Shown one piece after another: positions 30,855-39,875 of a DNA stretch of 64,000 nt. The first letter of the stretch is position 1, and each line of letters opens with the position of its first letter. Below the pieces are notes generated by a model. That model was not told where the DNA came from and did no database searches. It saw nothing but the letters and a program-made list of their open reading frames with translations. Source of the DNA: Lachnoclostridium phytofermentans (GTDB taxonomy: Bacteria; Bacillota; Clostridia; Lachnospirales; Lachnospiraceae); contig NZ_JPOF01000003.1 of assembly GCF_000733755.1 (NCBI RefSeq), positions 558,001-622,000 on the forward strand, written 5' to 3'. The position numbers and the translations under genes are program-made.

Positions 30855-31370
30855 ATGAAGGAAACAAAACAATTAAAATGTTATACCATAATCAGTACTA
30901 TCTTTACAGTAATTCTTGGCCCGCTGCTTCATTTTGCTTATGAATGGTCTGGAAAAAATGATTTTGTTGCTCTTTTTTCCCCAGTGAATGAAAGTACTTG
31001 GGAGCATCTAAAGATGCTCTTTTTCCCAATGTTTTTATTTTCTCTTTTTGAATTTATTAAACTGGGCACACTGTACAATAACTATATCATAAGCAAAGCA
31101 CTTGGCATTATAGCTGGATTAATTACAATACCTATATTGTTTTATGGATACACAAAAATCCTTGGAACAAACTACCTGATTCTTGATATAATAACTTTTA
31201 TCTTAGGAGTAATTATTTCTAATATCATAAGTTATGTTTTAATGTCCCACGGTTATTTATCAGGTAAATACTACCAGCTCCTCGGTGGTATTGTCCTAAT
31301 TTTACTCGCAATCTCTTTTTTATGGTTTACCTTTTACCCACCAAATCTTGCTATTTTTACATCATCATAA
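30855..31370 (+). CDS. DUF6512-like membrane protein
   Basis: This 171-aa protein has about five membrane helices. The signature LLHFAYEWSGKNDFVALFSPVNESTWEHLKMLFFPM resembles the uncharacterised Firmicute family DUF6512 (name from memory). I preferred the ATG at 30855 because a TATAAT -10 at 30823-30828 puts the predicted RNA start past the GTG at 30831. The ribosome site (GATTGGT) is weak either way. Confidence 0.6.
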   Translation: MKETKQLKCYTIISTIFTVILGPLLHFAYEWSGKNDFVALFSPVNESTWEHLKMLFFPMFLFSLFEFIKLGTLYNNYIISKALGIIAGLITIPILFYGYTKILGTNYLILDIITFILGVIISNIISYVLMSHGYLSGKYYQLLGGIVLILLAISFLWFTFYPPNLAIFTSS

Positions 31371-31397
31371 GAATCTTAACATGTTGTTAAATGATAG

Positions 31398-31466
31398 AAA
31401 AAAGGCCTGTTACAAAAAGTTTCAGCACTAAGGCTGGGCAACTTATTTTGCAACAGGCCCTTTTTC
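31398..31466. terminator. Bidirectional terminator
   Basis: AAAAAAGGCCTGTT / AACAGGCCCTTTTT stem with A and T tracts on both sides, between convergent genes ending at 31370 and 31475. Confidence 0.8.
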
Positions 31467-31474
31467 GGCCCCTT

Positions 31475-31834
31475 TTACAAATCTTTTCTTTTATCCCTCG
31501 CATGAAGCATAAAGGCTCCTAACAGCATAAAACCAATGATCACTAGTAGTATGTACATATTATCTACCTTAGCAGGAGCTTCCTCTGTATTCGCCCGTCC
31601 TTCTTGTTCAGGATTCTCTTCAATCGGCTCTTTCGCCTGTTCACTAGGCAAGGGTTCCGATTTCGTTAGGAAGGTATCAAATACCATGGTCTGTAATACG
31701 GTTATGTTATCAATTTCATTGTCAGATTCCTCAGAATATGCTGGTATAATTCCAAACGCCTCCATTGGATGAACTGAAGCTGATAAACATAATGTTATCA
31801 TTAGCATGAAAATGACTTTCTTCAATAAATTCAC
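31475..31834 (-). CDS. Small secreted protein with C-terminal membrane anchor, unknown
   Basis: This 119-aa protein has a signal peptide (~1-27), an acidic Glu/Pro-rich middle (KEPIEENPEQEGRANTEEAP), one C-terminal helix (~92-110) and a basic tail HARDKRKDL. The layout is that of a protein held at the outer membrane face by its tail, but there is no LPxTG motif. No family was recognised. It has a near-consensus promoter of its own. Confidence 0.55.
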   Translation of the reverse strand: MNLLKKVIFMLMITLCLSASVHPMEAFGIIPAYSEESDNEIDNITVLQTMVFDTFLTKSEPLPSEQAKEPIEENPEQEGRANTEEAPAKVDNMYILLVIIGFMLLGAFMLHARDKRKDL

Positions 31835-31880
31835 CCCTTAATCGTATACCCATATGTTAAATTTTGATATCCCCATATTT

Positions 31881-31909
31881 ATTATAAGTCGTTTGGAATT
31901 ATATGTCAA
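31881..31909 (-). promoter_or_regulatory. Promoter of the small anchored protein
   Basis: Minus strand TTGACA (31909-31904), 17-bp spacer, TATAAT (31886-31881): consensus. From 31910 to 32205 the DNA is AT-rich and I see no gene. Confidence 0.75.
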
Positions 31910-32205
31910 ACATTCCTTTATATTTTTTTACATTTCTATACAGTAATTCACATATCATAAGGTTAGATGGTCTTTTTCTGCTATTATGAAATTAATTTGG
32001 GTATCATTTTTCACCATTATAAAAAGTCAGGATTTTTAGGGTTCTTTTATATTATAAACTTTATCCACATTTAAATTAAATGCTCTTTTATTGTTCCTCT
32101 AAACTGTTTTTTCTGTCACTAAGTGTTATCTTTTTACTTCACAATCAGCATGATTCTTATTTAACATCACACATTCTACAGTATTCATAAAAAATATTTT
32201 TATTT

Positions 32206-32373
32206 CTACATTATCATTAGGTGATTTGTATTATTCAAATACAAGATTCCACGTTTTCCTTGCTCGTATCGCAAACAATGAATTCCTGTATCACCAGTTG
32301 CATGCCGTATCCCTTCATGTACTTCCCTTAAATCGCCCTCTGATTCTCCATGGCGCAAAAGTAATATAATCAT
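32206..32373 (-). pseudogene. Internally deleted histidine phosphatase remnant
   Basis: This is a 55-codon frame with GGAGG before its ATG. It starts with the histidine phosphatase catalytic motif (MIILLLRHGESEGDLREVHEG), then jumps directly to a segment that normally lies at the C-terminus (GDTGIHCLRYEQGKRGILYLNNTNHL). About 130 residues, including the second catalytic His, are missing without loss of frame. It cannot form the fold. It lies just downstream of the MerR-methyltransferase gene with a 26-bp gap. Confidence 0.65.
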
Positions 32374-32399
32374 AGTACCTCCATTTTCTTCAATCAACC

Positions 32400-33596
32400 T
32401 TATTTTCTACAAATAAACACGCCCGCCTGCTTTGTTATCTCAACTTGTCTTTTTTGTCTAAACAGCTCTGCTAAGTAATACTCAAACTCCTTATGATGGC
32501 CATGTAGTACCTCTGTCTGGTTTCCATGACAGGAAAGAACATAGTGAAACAATGGATGGTAATCATTAAGAATTAATCTATCCTTATAATCCACTCGATT
32601 AACAGAAGAAAAATGAGGTTGCAGATACTCCATCGCATTTTCTAATCCAAATAAATCTGAAAGGTTTACTTCCGATAGTGCTATTTTAGGATTGAATTTC
32701 TTCGTAATTTCTTCAATTTCTTTCATGTGTTGCTGCCCATAGGCGGTACAAACAAATACTCCATTCGGTTTTAAGATACGTGCAATTACTTCACAAGCCT
32801 TATTTCTATCATTTGCATAGAATAGTACATGATTTGCCATCACAAGGTCAAAGGATTCCTTCGGATACGTAATATGATTAAGATCTAAAACATCATAGGT
32901 ACAAGATAGCTTTGTCTGATCGATGGCCTCCTTTGCAACCTTTACCATACCGCTTGAAATATCTGTTACTACAATTGATAATTTATCTGGTAGATTAGCT
33001 TCGTTTTCTACCCAGAAAGCCCCATTACCGCAGCCTAGTTCTAATATCTTTTGATTATTAGTAAAAGGGATATGATTTGCTAAAAAAGGATACCAACCTT
33101 GAGGATTCTTGGAATACTTTTTATGTAATAGAATTCTGACATTCAGATGATCTGAATTCTTATAATTCTCTCGGATACTTTGTTTCATGTTCATGGCATG
33201 AATTATATCCATAATTTTCTCCCAATTAATCTCATTATCTGACTGTAACATTTTTTCCGCTTGATCTATCGTACATTTTATTACTTCTAACTGATTAATC
33301 TTTGCTTGCAGAAATTGCTTTTGTAGATGGAGAGAATCCTTAAAACTCTCCAGGTCCACGCTACTGCTTGCCATACCCTCAATATCTTCTAAACTGAAAT
33401 CAAAAAACTTTAGCGCCAATATTTTCTGGAGTTTTAGAAAATCAGAATTCGTATATAATCGATATCCCGAATCCGTTAGTTTTGATGGCGGTAGTATCCC
33501 TATCTTGTCATAATAACGCAGTGTTCGTATTGATACATTAGCACACTTTGCAAATTCACCAACCGTAAAATAATTGTTTTTCTGATTTATTTTCAT
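32400..33596 (-). CDS. MerR regulator fused to a SAM-dependent methyltransferase
   Basis: This 398-aa protein has a MerR DNA-binding domain at residues ~9-80 (FTVGEFAKCANVSIRTLRYYDKIGI), a dimerisation coiled coil at ~80-120, and a class I methyltransferase at ~165-320 with the SAM motif LELGCGNG (185-192) and FDLVMANHVLFY. The domain order suggests a regulator whose effector domain binds or uses SAM or a methyl-accepting ligand. A drug- or metabolite-sensing role is an inference. The substrate is unknown. GAGG precedes the ATG. Confidence 0.8.
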   Translation of the reverse strand: MKINQKNNYFTVGEFAKCANVSIRTLRYYDKIGILPPSKLTDSGYRLYTNSDFLKLQKILALKFFDFSLEDIEGMASSSVDLESFKDSLHLQKQFLQAKINQLEVIKCTIDQAEKMLQSDNEINWEKIMDIIHAMNMKQSIRENYKNSDHLNVRILLHKKYSKNPQGWYPFLANHIPFTNNQKILELGCGNGAFWVENEANLPDKLSIVVTDISSGMVKVAKEAIDQTKLSCTYDVLDLNHITYPKESFDLVMANHVLFYANDRNKACEVIARILKPNGVFVCTAYGQQHMKEIEEITKKFNPKIALSEVNLSDLFGLENAMEYLQPHFSSVNRVDYKDRLILNDYHPLFHYVLSCHGNQTEVLHGHHKEFEYYLAELFRQKRQVEITKQAGVFICRK

Positions 33597-33700
33597 GAAT
33601 TACCTCATTTCCTTCACTCATCTGGTTTATCCTAAAATACTAACATAAACTAGAGGAGTAAAGCTTGATTTTTCACTCTCACTTCTCATGTCTTTATCGA

Positions 33701-34693
33701 TTAATGAAATTTATACTCCTTTCGATACCAATCTATTGTAACAGCCATTCCATCCTCAAGACCAGTTTTTGGTGTCCACCCAAGATTTCGCTCTATTTTA
33801 TCGGTATCTACTGCGTATCTTCTATCATGACCAAGGCGATCCTTTGTAAATTCAACCAGATTCATGGATATGGAAGGATCCACGTGTTCTTTTAGATACC
33901 CAATAATCGTAGTGACAATAGAAAGCACACTTATTTCTTGATGGCTCGAAATATTATATACCTCTCCTAATTTACCACTAACTAATACTTCATTCATCGC
34001 TATACAGTGATCCTTAACGAAGAGCCATTCTCTTATGTTTTTTCCATCACCGTACACTGGTATCTTCTGATGATTCAAACAATTTTTGATGCACTTTGGA
34101 ATTAATTTTTCCTCATGCTGATAAGGACCAAAATTGTTGCTACATCTTGTCCTAACGATTGGTAATCCATAGGTCTTATGATAAGCCATAGCTATCATCT
34201 CTCCTCCCGCTTTGCTTGCGGAATAAGGATTATTAGGGTGTAGCGGCATATGTTCTATAAATTGTCCGAATTCCTCTAATTCACCATAAACTTCATCGGT
34301 TGATACATGCAGAATCCTCTTATCGCCGATATCATCTCTCCATATGTTATGAATCACCTGATAAAGCATCCTTGTCCCAAGGACATTGGTTTGAAAAAAT
34401 TCAACGTCTGATTCCAGACTCCGATCCACGTGAGACTCTGCTGCCAGATGCACCACATAATCTATCTGCTCTTCCTTAAATATAGTGGTTAGCAATTCTT
34501 CATCTAAAATATCCCCTTGCACAAATCGATAGTTATCTTTCTTTTCTAATTCTTTTAACCACTCACGATTTCCTGCATAAGTTAGCTTGTCATAGTTGAT
34601 AATCCTAACCTTTTCACCATAGGATTCGATTAGATATTTGATAAAATTAGTTCCAATAAACCCTGCACCACCAGTAATAAAATATGTTTTCAT
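33701..34693 (-). CDS. rfbB: dTDP-glucose 4,6-dehydratase
   Basis: This 330-aa extended SDR enzyme converts dTDP-glucose to dTDP-4-keto-6-deoxyglucose for surface sugars. It has the NAD site TGGAGFIGTNF, VHLAAESHVDRS, DEVYGEL and the catalytic YSASKAGGE. The C-terminal part (NNFGPYQHEEKLIPKCI, TKDRLGHDRRYAVD) is typical of RmlB. I chose the ATG at 34693 because GGAGG precedes it. Upstream in-frame residues to 34762 look spurious. The other rml genes are not nearby, so it is an orphan member or a paralogue. Confidence 0.88.
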   Translation of the reverse strand: MKTYFITGGAGFIGTNFIKYLIESYGEKVRIINYDKLTYAGNREWLKELEKKDNYRFVQGDILDEELLTTIFKEEQIDYVVHLAAESHVDRSLESDVEFFQTNVLGTRMLYQVIHNIWRDDIGDKRILHVSTDEVYGELEEFGQFIEHMPLHPNNPYSASKAGGEMIAMAYHKTYGLPIVRTRCSNNFGPYQHEEKLIPKCIKNCLNHQKIPVYGDGKNIREWLFVKDHCIAMNEVLVSGKLGEVYNISSHQEISVLSIVTTIIGYLKEHVDPSISMNLVEFTKDRLGHDRRYAVDTDKIERNLGWTPKTGLEDGMAVTIDWYRKEYKFH

Positions 34694-34852
34694 AGAAACC
34701 TCCAATCCAGCGCTTTCGCATACTACAATAATAATGGTGACTTTGTGCGCAACATAAATCACTTTTAATAACTTAACTCATCACGTGATAATTGGAGTAT
34801 AAAGGGTGACGCAAGGATAGAGTCAAATACTATTATAAAAATTTTTTAATTT

Positions 34853-34887
34853 ACAATAAGAAAAAGCCTTCGCGAACTTTTCCTTGT
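34853..34887 (+). repeat. Dispersed palindromic repeat, copy 7 (degenerate)
   Basis: ACAATAAGAAAAAGCC...CTTTTCCTTGT, same orientation as the others. It follows the terminator-like hairpin AAATGGTTG/CAACCATTT (34901-34960) of the gene at 35012. Confidence 0.75.
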
Positions 34888-35011
34888 CATGAATGAGAAA
34901 GAAATGGTTGCATAAAATCATGATTCTTCTTATCATAATTCCCTCAACCATTTCCTTTACACCAATCATATACACTATGATTCTAACAAGCTATATGAAT
35001 GTAGTTTTCTT

Positions 35012-35587
35012 TTATAATACTTGAATTCTAATGGCAACCGTCTGTGGTGGTATACTTGCCGTCATAAAATTTTCATGAGTAATCATAATCGTTTGCCCTG
35101 GTCTTAACTGCGATAAGGAAATACGATTTCCTCGTAGCCCAAATATCTCTGTATTATTATTCACTACAAAACGAATTTGACTTCCAGGATCTAGAGAACT
35201 TCCAGTGAGTATCATTCGATTTCTCTCATCAACTCGTAAGATATTTTCAATCCTCGTTGGATACCTATCTTCACCAACAACAGTGATCTGAAAAGCAGTG
35301 GTTTGAGGCGGATTACTTCTTGTAAAGTTCGGTGAAACTATAACATCTACAAGCATACCACGCTGTAAATCTCTCAGTGTTATTCTTTGACCGAAACTAC
35401 CCAATATTCTGGTTTGAGCATCTACAAGTAAAACAAGTACCTCTTTCAATATCAATTGATTCCTCTGCGGTACTGCATAAGATATCGTAACTCTTCCTTG
35501 ATTTCCTCTTAAATCTATGTCTTCAATTAGTGCGCCATTTATACTCATTCGGTTAGGTCCTTGGGGACAACATTGGTGACCTCTCAT
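35012..35587 (-). CDS. Unknown 191-aa protein with an internal duplication
   Basis: There is no signal peptide or membrane helix. Two similar ~65-residue beta-rich units are visible: one with RILGSFGQRITLRDLQRGMLVDV then PPQTTAFQITV, and a second with EIFGLRGNRISLSQLRPGQTIMI then PPQTVAIRIQV. The N-terminus is MRGHQCCPQGPNR. AGGAGG precedes the ATG. No family was recognised. The spore coat is one possibility, but nothing in the context proves it. Confidence 0.55.
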   Translation of the reverse strand: MRGHQCCPQGPNRMSINGALIEDIDLRGNQGRVTISYAVPQRNQLILKEVLVLLVDAQTRILGSFGQRITLRDLQRGMLVDVIVSPNFTRSNPPQTTAFQITVVGEDRYPTRIENILRVDERNRMILTGSSLDPGSQIRFVVNNNTEIFGLRGNRISLSQLRPGQTIMITHENFMTASIPPQTVAIRIQVL

Positions 35588-35757
35588 AGCAACCTCCTAT
35601 CATCCTTTGATAGATATTATGTAATATTATATGTTCTCTTCTAAGTAGCGGTGTGCTATTTTTATGGCAATGTGAATAGATTGAAAACTTTTAGCATGAA
35701 AAAATCTCGTTCTAACATCTCTTATATTTATATTCTCTTTAAAAGTAGATGAATCTT

Positions 35758-36102
35758 CTAAAGAAAGTATACAACTAGTTTTAGTATGATTCCTAGTACA
35801 ATTACAAGTACAATAAAATTTACCCCATAACTTATATTCTTCGTATATTTTAACAAACGTAGTTTTGTTAATTCTTCAAGTTCCCCTGTCGATAAACCAG
35901 ATGGAATACTATAGTATAACTTCTCACGTTTTGGATCATAGTTTAAATTATCTGGTAAGGGTTGTCCTTCTTTCTTTAACTTAGCTAAATCTTCATGTTG
36001 CTCTTTCGAGCAGTAATCTTTGTATAAATACCCAAATTCTTCATAAAGAGTCGTTAGCTCTTTACGAATCTCTTTTTCCTGTTCTATTGGATTCCTTTGC
36101 AT
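35758..36102 (-). CDS. Unknown small tail-anchored protein
   Basis: This 114-aa protein has a charged helical N-terminal region (~1-85) and one C-terminal helix (~92-112), so it is a cytoplasm-facing, tail-anchored protein. No family was recognised. GGAGA precedes the ATG. It stands alone between the 191-aa gene and a 475-bp gap. Confidence 0.5.
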   Translation of the reverse strand: MQRNPIEQEKEIRKELTTLYEEFGYLYKDYCSKEQHEDLAKLKKEGQPLPDNLNYDPKREKLYYSIPSGLSTGELEELTKLRLLKYTKNISYGVNFIVLVIVLGIILKLVVYFL

Positions 36103-36334
36103 CTTATCTCCTATTCTGGCTCTTTATCGCCTTTTTAGTAACAAGTAAAATGTAAATCACTTTCTAGATTACTATTTTAATGTTATTGAGCACTTTATTA
36201 CAATTTTATTTACTATAATCTTAGCATAAGTTATTGCTTTATTCCATATTTTTCTACCATTTTTTAGATTAATAGCTATTAGTCAAAGCAAATATTCACA
36301 ATCCGCTTCGCTACTTACCTGATATGGTTAAAAA

Positions 36335-36393
36335 ACATGTAGAATTGATTTGAGTACAGTTTTAAAACTGTCATTCAAATCAATTCTACATGT
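36335..36393. repeat. Long near-perfect hairpin
   Basis: ACATGTAGAATTGATTTGA (36335-36353) is complementary to the segment ending at 36393, with an inner ACAGTTTTAAAACTGT palindrome. There is no clear T run. It could be a terminator for the F5/8 gene operon. Between 36103 and 36578 no other feature is supported. Confidence 0.7.
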
Positions 36394-36578
36394 AATTTTA
36401 TAAGGATTACTATAAATTATTTTGAAACGTTCTTATTTCTGCCATAAGTTAATCATAGTTCTTAATAGTCTCTATTGGTTTGCAGTTTCCTCCATCTGAC
36501 CATAGAGAATCACTCGGTAATCACCAGTAACAAAACCCAACTTCTTCTTTTAGGAATTATCTAATCTGAAGTAAACAT

Positions 36579-37205
36579 CTAATGATATACTTCTAATTCT
36601 GCAATCTGTCCCGCCGCTGCACCTGAGTTTGCAGTAAAAGATAACTGAACATAACGAGCCTCTAAATTATCTAGCTTAATCTGGACTTCATTTCCCCTAT
36701 CTGGATCAAAGGTATACTGTTTGGTTGGTACTATCTCTGTAAATATCTCATTATCGCTACTTATTGAAACAGAGAAATCCTGCGTTCTCTTTCCCCAGAT
36801 ACTCATTGGAGAAAGGCAGACACGTATCGTATGTATCGTGTATAACTCTTCTAAGTCTAGTGTAATAATATTGGGATAGCTCTTAGGCTTTCCCTCCCAA
36901 TAAGATACTCCAGTTGCTATTCCATCCGTTACTTTCCTTGCTGTATAACTTTGAGTAAAACTATCTGAGGTAGCCTTTTTTCCAAGAGCAATATTTTCTC
37001 CCTCTGGTATGGAGGAGGCGTATTCTTCTTTTACAAAATCAGGGTGTTCTATCGCTTCTGTTTGTTCCATTGCTTCAACCGTAGTTACTTTTGTTTCTAT
37101 CGTTTCCTTTACCTTCGGTTCCTGCTTTGGTAATCGAAGAGTATAGATTAATAGTATGGCATTAAGAACTACTAACAATAAGATTATCACTCGTTTTTTG
37201 TTCAT
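36579..37205 (-). CDS. Membrane-anchored F5/8 type C (discoidin, CBM32-like) domain protein
   Basis: This ~208-aa protein has an N-terminal anchor helix (~5-22), a Thr/Glu-rich linker, then a discoidin fold: ENIALGKKATSDSFTQSYTARKVTDGIA...SYWEG at the start and ARYVQLSFTANSGAAAGQIAELEVY at the end. Such domains bind carbohydrate. No catalytic domain is present. The ATG at 37205 is chosen over two nearby upstream starts, but ribosome sites are weak. It follows the beta-helix glycosidase, so it may hold the same glycan at the cell surface. Confidence 0.7.
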   Translation of the reverse strand: MNKKRVIILLLVVLNAILLIYTLRLPKQEPKVKETIETKVTTVEAMEQTEAIEHPDFVKEEYASSIPEGENIALGKKATSDSFTQSYTARKVTDGIATGVSYWEGKPKSYPNIITLDLEELYTIHTIRVCLSPMSIWGKRTQDFSVSISSDNEIFTEIVPTKQYTFDPDRGNEVQIKLDNLEARYVQLSFTANSGAAAGQIAELEVYH

Positions 37206-37229
37206 CTTTGCACCCATTGCATGCCACAA

Positions 37230-37264
37230 ACAAGAAAAATCACACTTTCCGAACTTTTCCTTGT
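37230..37264 (+). repeat. Dispersed palindromic repeat, copy 8
   Basis: ACAAGAAAAATCACACTTTC...CTTTTCCTTGT. It lies between the beta-helix enzyme and the F5/8 gene, next to a GAGTGAAA/TTTCACTC hairpin (37272-37326), and is bracketed by ATGCCACA (37221-37228) and TGTGGCAT. Confidence 0.8.
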
Positions 37265-37368
37265 AAATAAGAGAGAGTGAAAGAATTTGTATGTGGCATC
37301 CTTTCTTCTATCAATTTTTTTTCACTCCGTAACACCAAACAATCCATGTGCGCTGCTTTACTTAAAAC

Positions 37369-38925
37369 TTACTCTAGGACAATATTCTTTGCTGTCTCTG
37401 CATCAACTTCAAATTTACCTTGTTCCAAGTTCGTTATCTTTTCTCCTAGTACCATAATGTTTTTCATAAACACACCATCGATGTTATGTTCAGCATCAAA
37501 CCCTTTTATTCTTGAAGCGCAGTTTTTACCAGCAAGTACACTCACTCCGTCAATTACAACATTCTTAATGCTTCCTCGCTCTCCTGTTGAAGACCAATTC
37601 GAACTCTTTGCAATGTTAACATCAATGAGGTATGGCATCTCATCCCCATCGCCACTTCCCATCTGAGCATTCTCTACAATGATATTTTTGAATGTAATGT
37701 CACTGACTACCGCATCGTCTGCATTATGAACGGATATTACTGGCTTGTGGAAGTTATGTAGTACTGTGATATTTTCAAAGGTTATATCAGAGATAAATGC
37801 ATTCTCTCTCTTTCCTTTATTCGTTTCATAACCTACTTCCATGGACTGCGCGAAATCCGTCCATAACTGCATGTTATGAAAAGTAATATTCTTTGAATTA
37901 TCATCGTAATTTTTAATTACCAAGGAATCATCCCAACTACGAACAAAACTGTTTGTGACCGTGTAATCCTGACATGACTGTAGCGTAATTCCATCACCGT
38001 TTGGCCTAGAGGAAATAATTTTGATATTATCAATTGTTCCTTTTTTAGAGTTAAATGCCTGACATACCCAAGCATTCGGATTAAGTACAATGATATCTCT
38101 AATAGCTATATTCTCACAATTATCAAATTTTAATGGAATATAAGCTTCTTTTCCCTTCCATCCATCAAACTTAGATCCATCGATAATTCCTCTTCCGCGA
38201 ACCGTGATATTTTTAGCAAAATTAGCATTTACAATGCCATGAACTACAGCACCACCTGAGATGTATAGGGTTTGATTATCTTCTAAAATGATGTTTTCAA
38301 TATTCCATTCGCCAGGACCAATGTATACCACATCTTCGTCCTCTTTCGATGGGATATCAGTTTCTATCTCATTTGCGAATAAATGCACTGCTCTTTCTGG
38401 TGAGTTATTAAAACTAATGGTATATTGATCTGGTTTTGTAAGCGTAAATGTAACCGTATGTTTTTCCTTATCTATTACCGGCGTAATTCCGTACCGCAAT
38501 GGACTTACGCTAGCTGCTTCAAGTGCAATATTAGGAACTTCAATCGTTACTTCTACGACACCTTTAAAATCAAAATATGTAATCGGTGTTCTTGCATTCG
38601 GAGGCATGTAGTCGCTATACCATTTTCTAGAATGATTTACGTTTGTATCATATACATAACAATCGTAACCATTTACTGAGACTAAGGTATCAATACAATG
38701 AAGCAGTGAAAAATCCTTTGCACTCTCATTTGCAGAAATCAAGTCCTCTTCGGTAGCATCCCTCAAAGACTTAGGTCCCTCATACAAAACTAGCTTTGTT
38801 TCCTGAATCGAGATTACCTCCTTTGCAGGCCTTTTCTTATTCACTACAGTAATCAAAAGACCTATCAGACATAAGAACAATACTACAATTACGATTCCTT
38901 CCAACTTAACGTATTTTTGTTTCAT
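37369..38925 (-). CDS. Membrane-anchored right-handed beta-helix glycosidase (GH28/GH49-like)
   Basis: This 518-aa protein has an N-terminal anchor helix (~8-28), a beta-sandwich-like region (~60-200) and a parallel beta-helix (~210-500). The active-site region reads NGDGITLQS and RSWDDSLVIKNY, where GH28 enzymes have NTDGI and DD...IK. The GHG motif of polygalacturonases is replaced by SMEVGYE. The combination of N-terminal sandwich plus helix is closer to GH49 dextranase/isopullulanase types. The substrate is unknown. The locus suggests an alpha-glucan. I chose the ATG at 38925 (GGGAGG upstream). It directly follows pgmB. Confidence 0.65.
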   Translation of the reverse strand: MKQKYVKLEGIVIVVLFLCLIGLLITVVNKKRPAKEVISIQETKLVLYEGPKSLRDATEEDLISANESAKDFSLLHCIDTLVSVNGYDCYVYDTNVNHSRKWYSDYMPPNARTPITYFDFKGVVEVTIEVPNIALEAASVSPLRYGITPVIDKEKHTVTFTLTKPDQYTISFNNSPERAVHLFANEIETDIPSKEDEDVVYIGPGEWNIENIILEDNQTLYISGGAVVHGIVNANFAKNITVRGRGIIDGSKFDGWKGKEAYIPLKFDNCENIAIRDIIVLNPNAWVCQAFNSKKGTIDNIKIISSRPNGDGITLQSCQDYTVTNSFVRSWDDSLVIKNYDDNSKNITFHNMQLWTDFAQSMEVGYETNKGKRENAFISDITFENITVLHNFHKPVISVHNADDAVVSDITFKNIIVENAQMGSGDGDEMPYLIDVNIAKSSNWSSTGERGSIKNVVIDGVSVLAGKNCASRIKGFDAEHNIDGVFMKNIMVLGEKITNLEQGKFEVDAETAKNIVLE

Positions 38926-38992
38926 ATAGTTCCTCCCTTGTCCAGTGTGCTGTTTACTTGATAACTTAACGAATTCTCCAACGGACAGCACA

Positions 38993-39646
38993 CTATGATA
39001 TTTTTAACATCGCTTCCCAATCTGTCTCACTTAATAATGTCTCTGAATCATAATCAGCCTCTAATAACTTTCGTTCTGGTCCTACCGCCAGACTCTTCAT
39101 TCCTGCTGCCTTTGCTGCTACTACACCCGCATAGGAGTCCTCCACAACAAGACATTCCTTAGGGAGTAGTCCTAGTTTTTTAGCAGCAATTAGAAAAACT
39201 TCTGGATCTGGTTTTGATTTAGTTACATCGATTCCACAAGCAACTGCATCAATTTCTGGTGCGAGTCCTGTTTTGTCTAAGATGATTGGAGTATTTTTTG
39301 ACGCGGAACCAACGCCTATCTTGATTCCTTTGGATTTTAATATAGCCAATGCCTCTTTTACATCCTCTAATACAGCAGATTCATCGAGTGAGTCTAACAT
39401 TTCGACATAATAGTTATTCTTTCTCTCTGCAAGTTCTTGTTTTTCTTTCTCCTGATAAGTTAGACTTCCTTTCCTTAGTACAATTTCTAAAGACTCCAGT
39501 CTACTAATCCCTTTTTGTGCTTTGTTATCCTCCTTTGTGTAATTGTTTATATTTAATTCACTCGCTAATTTAGTCCATGCTTTAAAATGTAGTTCATCGG
39601 TAGAAACCAAAACTCCATCTAAATCAAAGATGACTCCTTTAATCAT
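38993..39646 (-). CDS. pgmB: Beta-phosphoglucomutase
   Basis: This 217-aa HAD-superfamily enzyme interconverts beta-glucose 1-phosphate and glucose 6-phosphate. It has the nucleophile motif GVIFDLDGVLVSTDELHFKAW (Asp8, Asp10), the cap residues KGISRLESLEIVL, VGSASKNT and VVEDSYAGVVAAKAAGM. It is the expected partner of GH65 phosphorylases, which release beta-glucose 1-phosphate. AAAGGAG precedes the ATG. The beta-helix gene follows at once. Confidence 0.93.
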   Translation of the reverse strand: MIKGVIFDLDGVLVSTDELHFKAWTKLASELNINNYTKEDNKAQKGISRLESLEIVLRKGSLTYQEKEKQELAERKNNYYVEMLDSLDESAVLEDVKEALAILKSKGIKIGVGSASKNTPIILDKTGLAPEIDAVACGIDVTKSKPDPEVFLIAAKKLGLLPKECLVVEDSYAGVVAAKAAGMKSLAVGPERKLLEADYDSETLLSETDWEAMLKIS

Positions 39647-39810
39647 ACTGTTTTCTCCTTTCTGCTGTGTGTTATGATTCGTTACTGGTATGAGTGACAG
39701 GAATCCTATATCGATTCACTCTTATGAAGAAACTATTCTGCCTAAATAAAAGTACTCATTGACTTTTCCTACCCACGCGATATCCTTTTGAAAACCTCTA
39801 TACATTTTCA

Positions 39811-39827
39811 AGGTTTAATGGTAAACT
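39811..39827. promoter_or_regulatory. Imperfect LacI-type operator
   Basis: AGGTTTAATGGTAAACT, an imperfect palindrome ~26 bp from the perfect one at 39837. Both lie between pgmB and the regulator gene. Confidence 0.5.
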
Positions 39828-39836
39828 TAGTCTATT

Positions 39837-39854
39837 AGGTTTAACCTTAAACCT
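39837..39854. promoter_or_regulatory. Palindromic LacI-type operator
   Basis: AGGTTTAACCTTAAACCT, a near-perfect 18-bp palindrome ending ~20 bp before the regulator start codon. It resembles the TTTAACGTTAAA sites before the transporter operon. Confidence 0.65.
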
Positions 39855-39875
39855 GTTGAAAGGAAGGGAATTTTT

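Noticed and set aside
36475-36555. Short minus-strand frame KKKLGFVTGDYRVILYGQMEETANQ after the F5/8 gene
   Set aside because: Bounded by stops within ~26 codons and without a start. It may be a remnant of another domain, but it cannot be supported.
37369-38925. Plain annotation as polygalacturonase
   Set aside because: The GHG motif is absent, NTD is NGD, and the locus encodes alpha-glucoside phosphorylases, so the substrate was left open.
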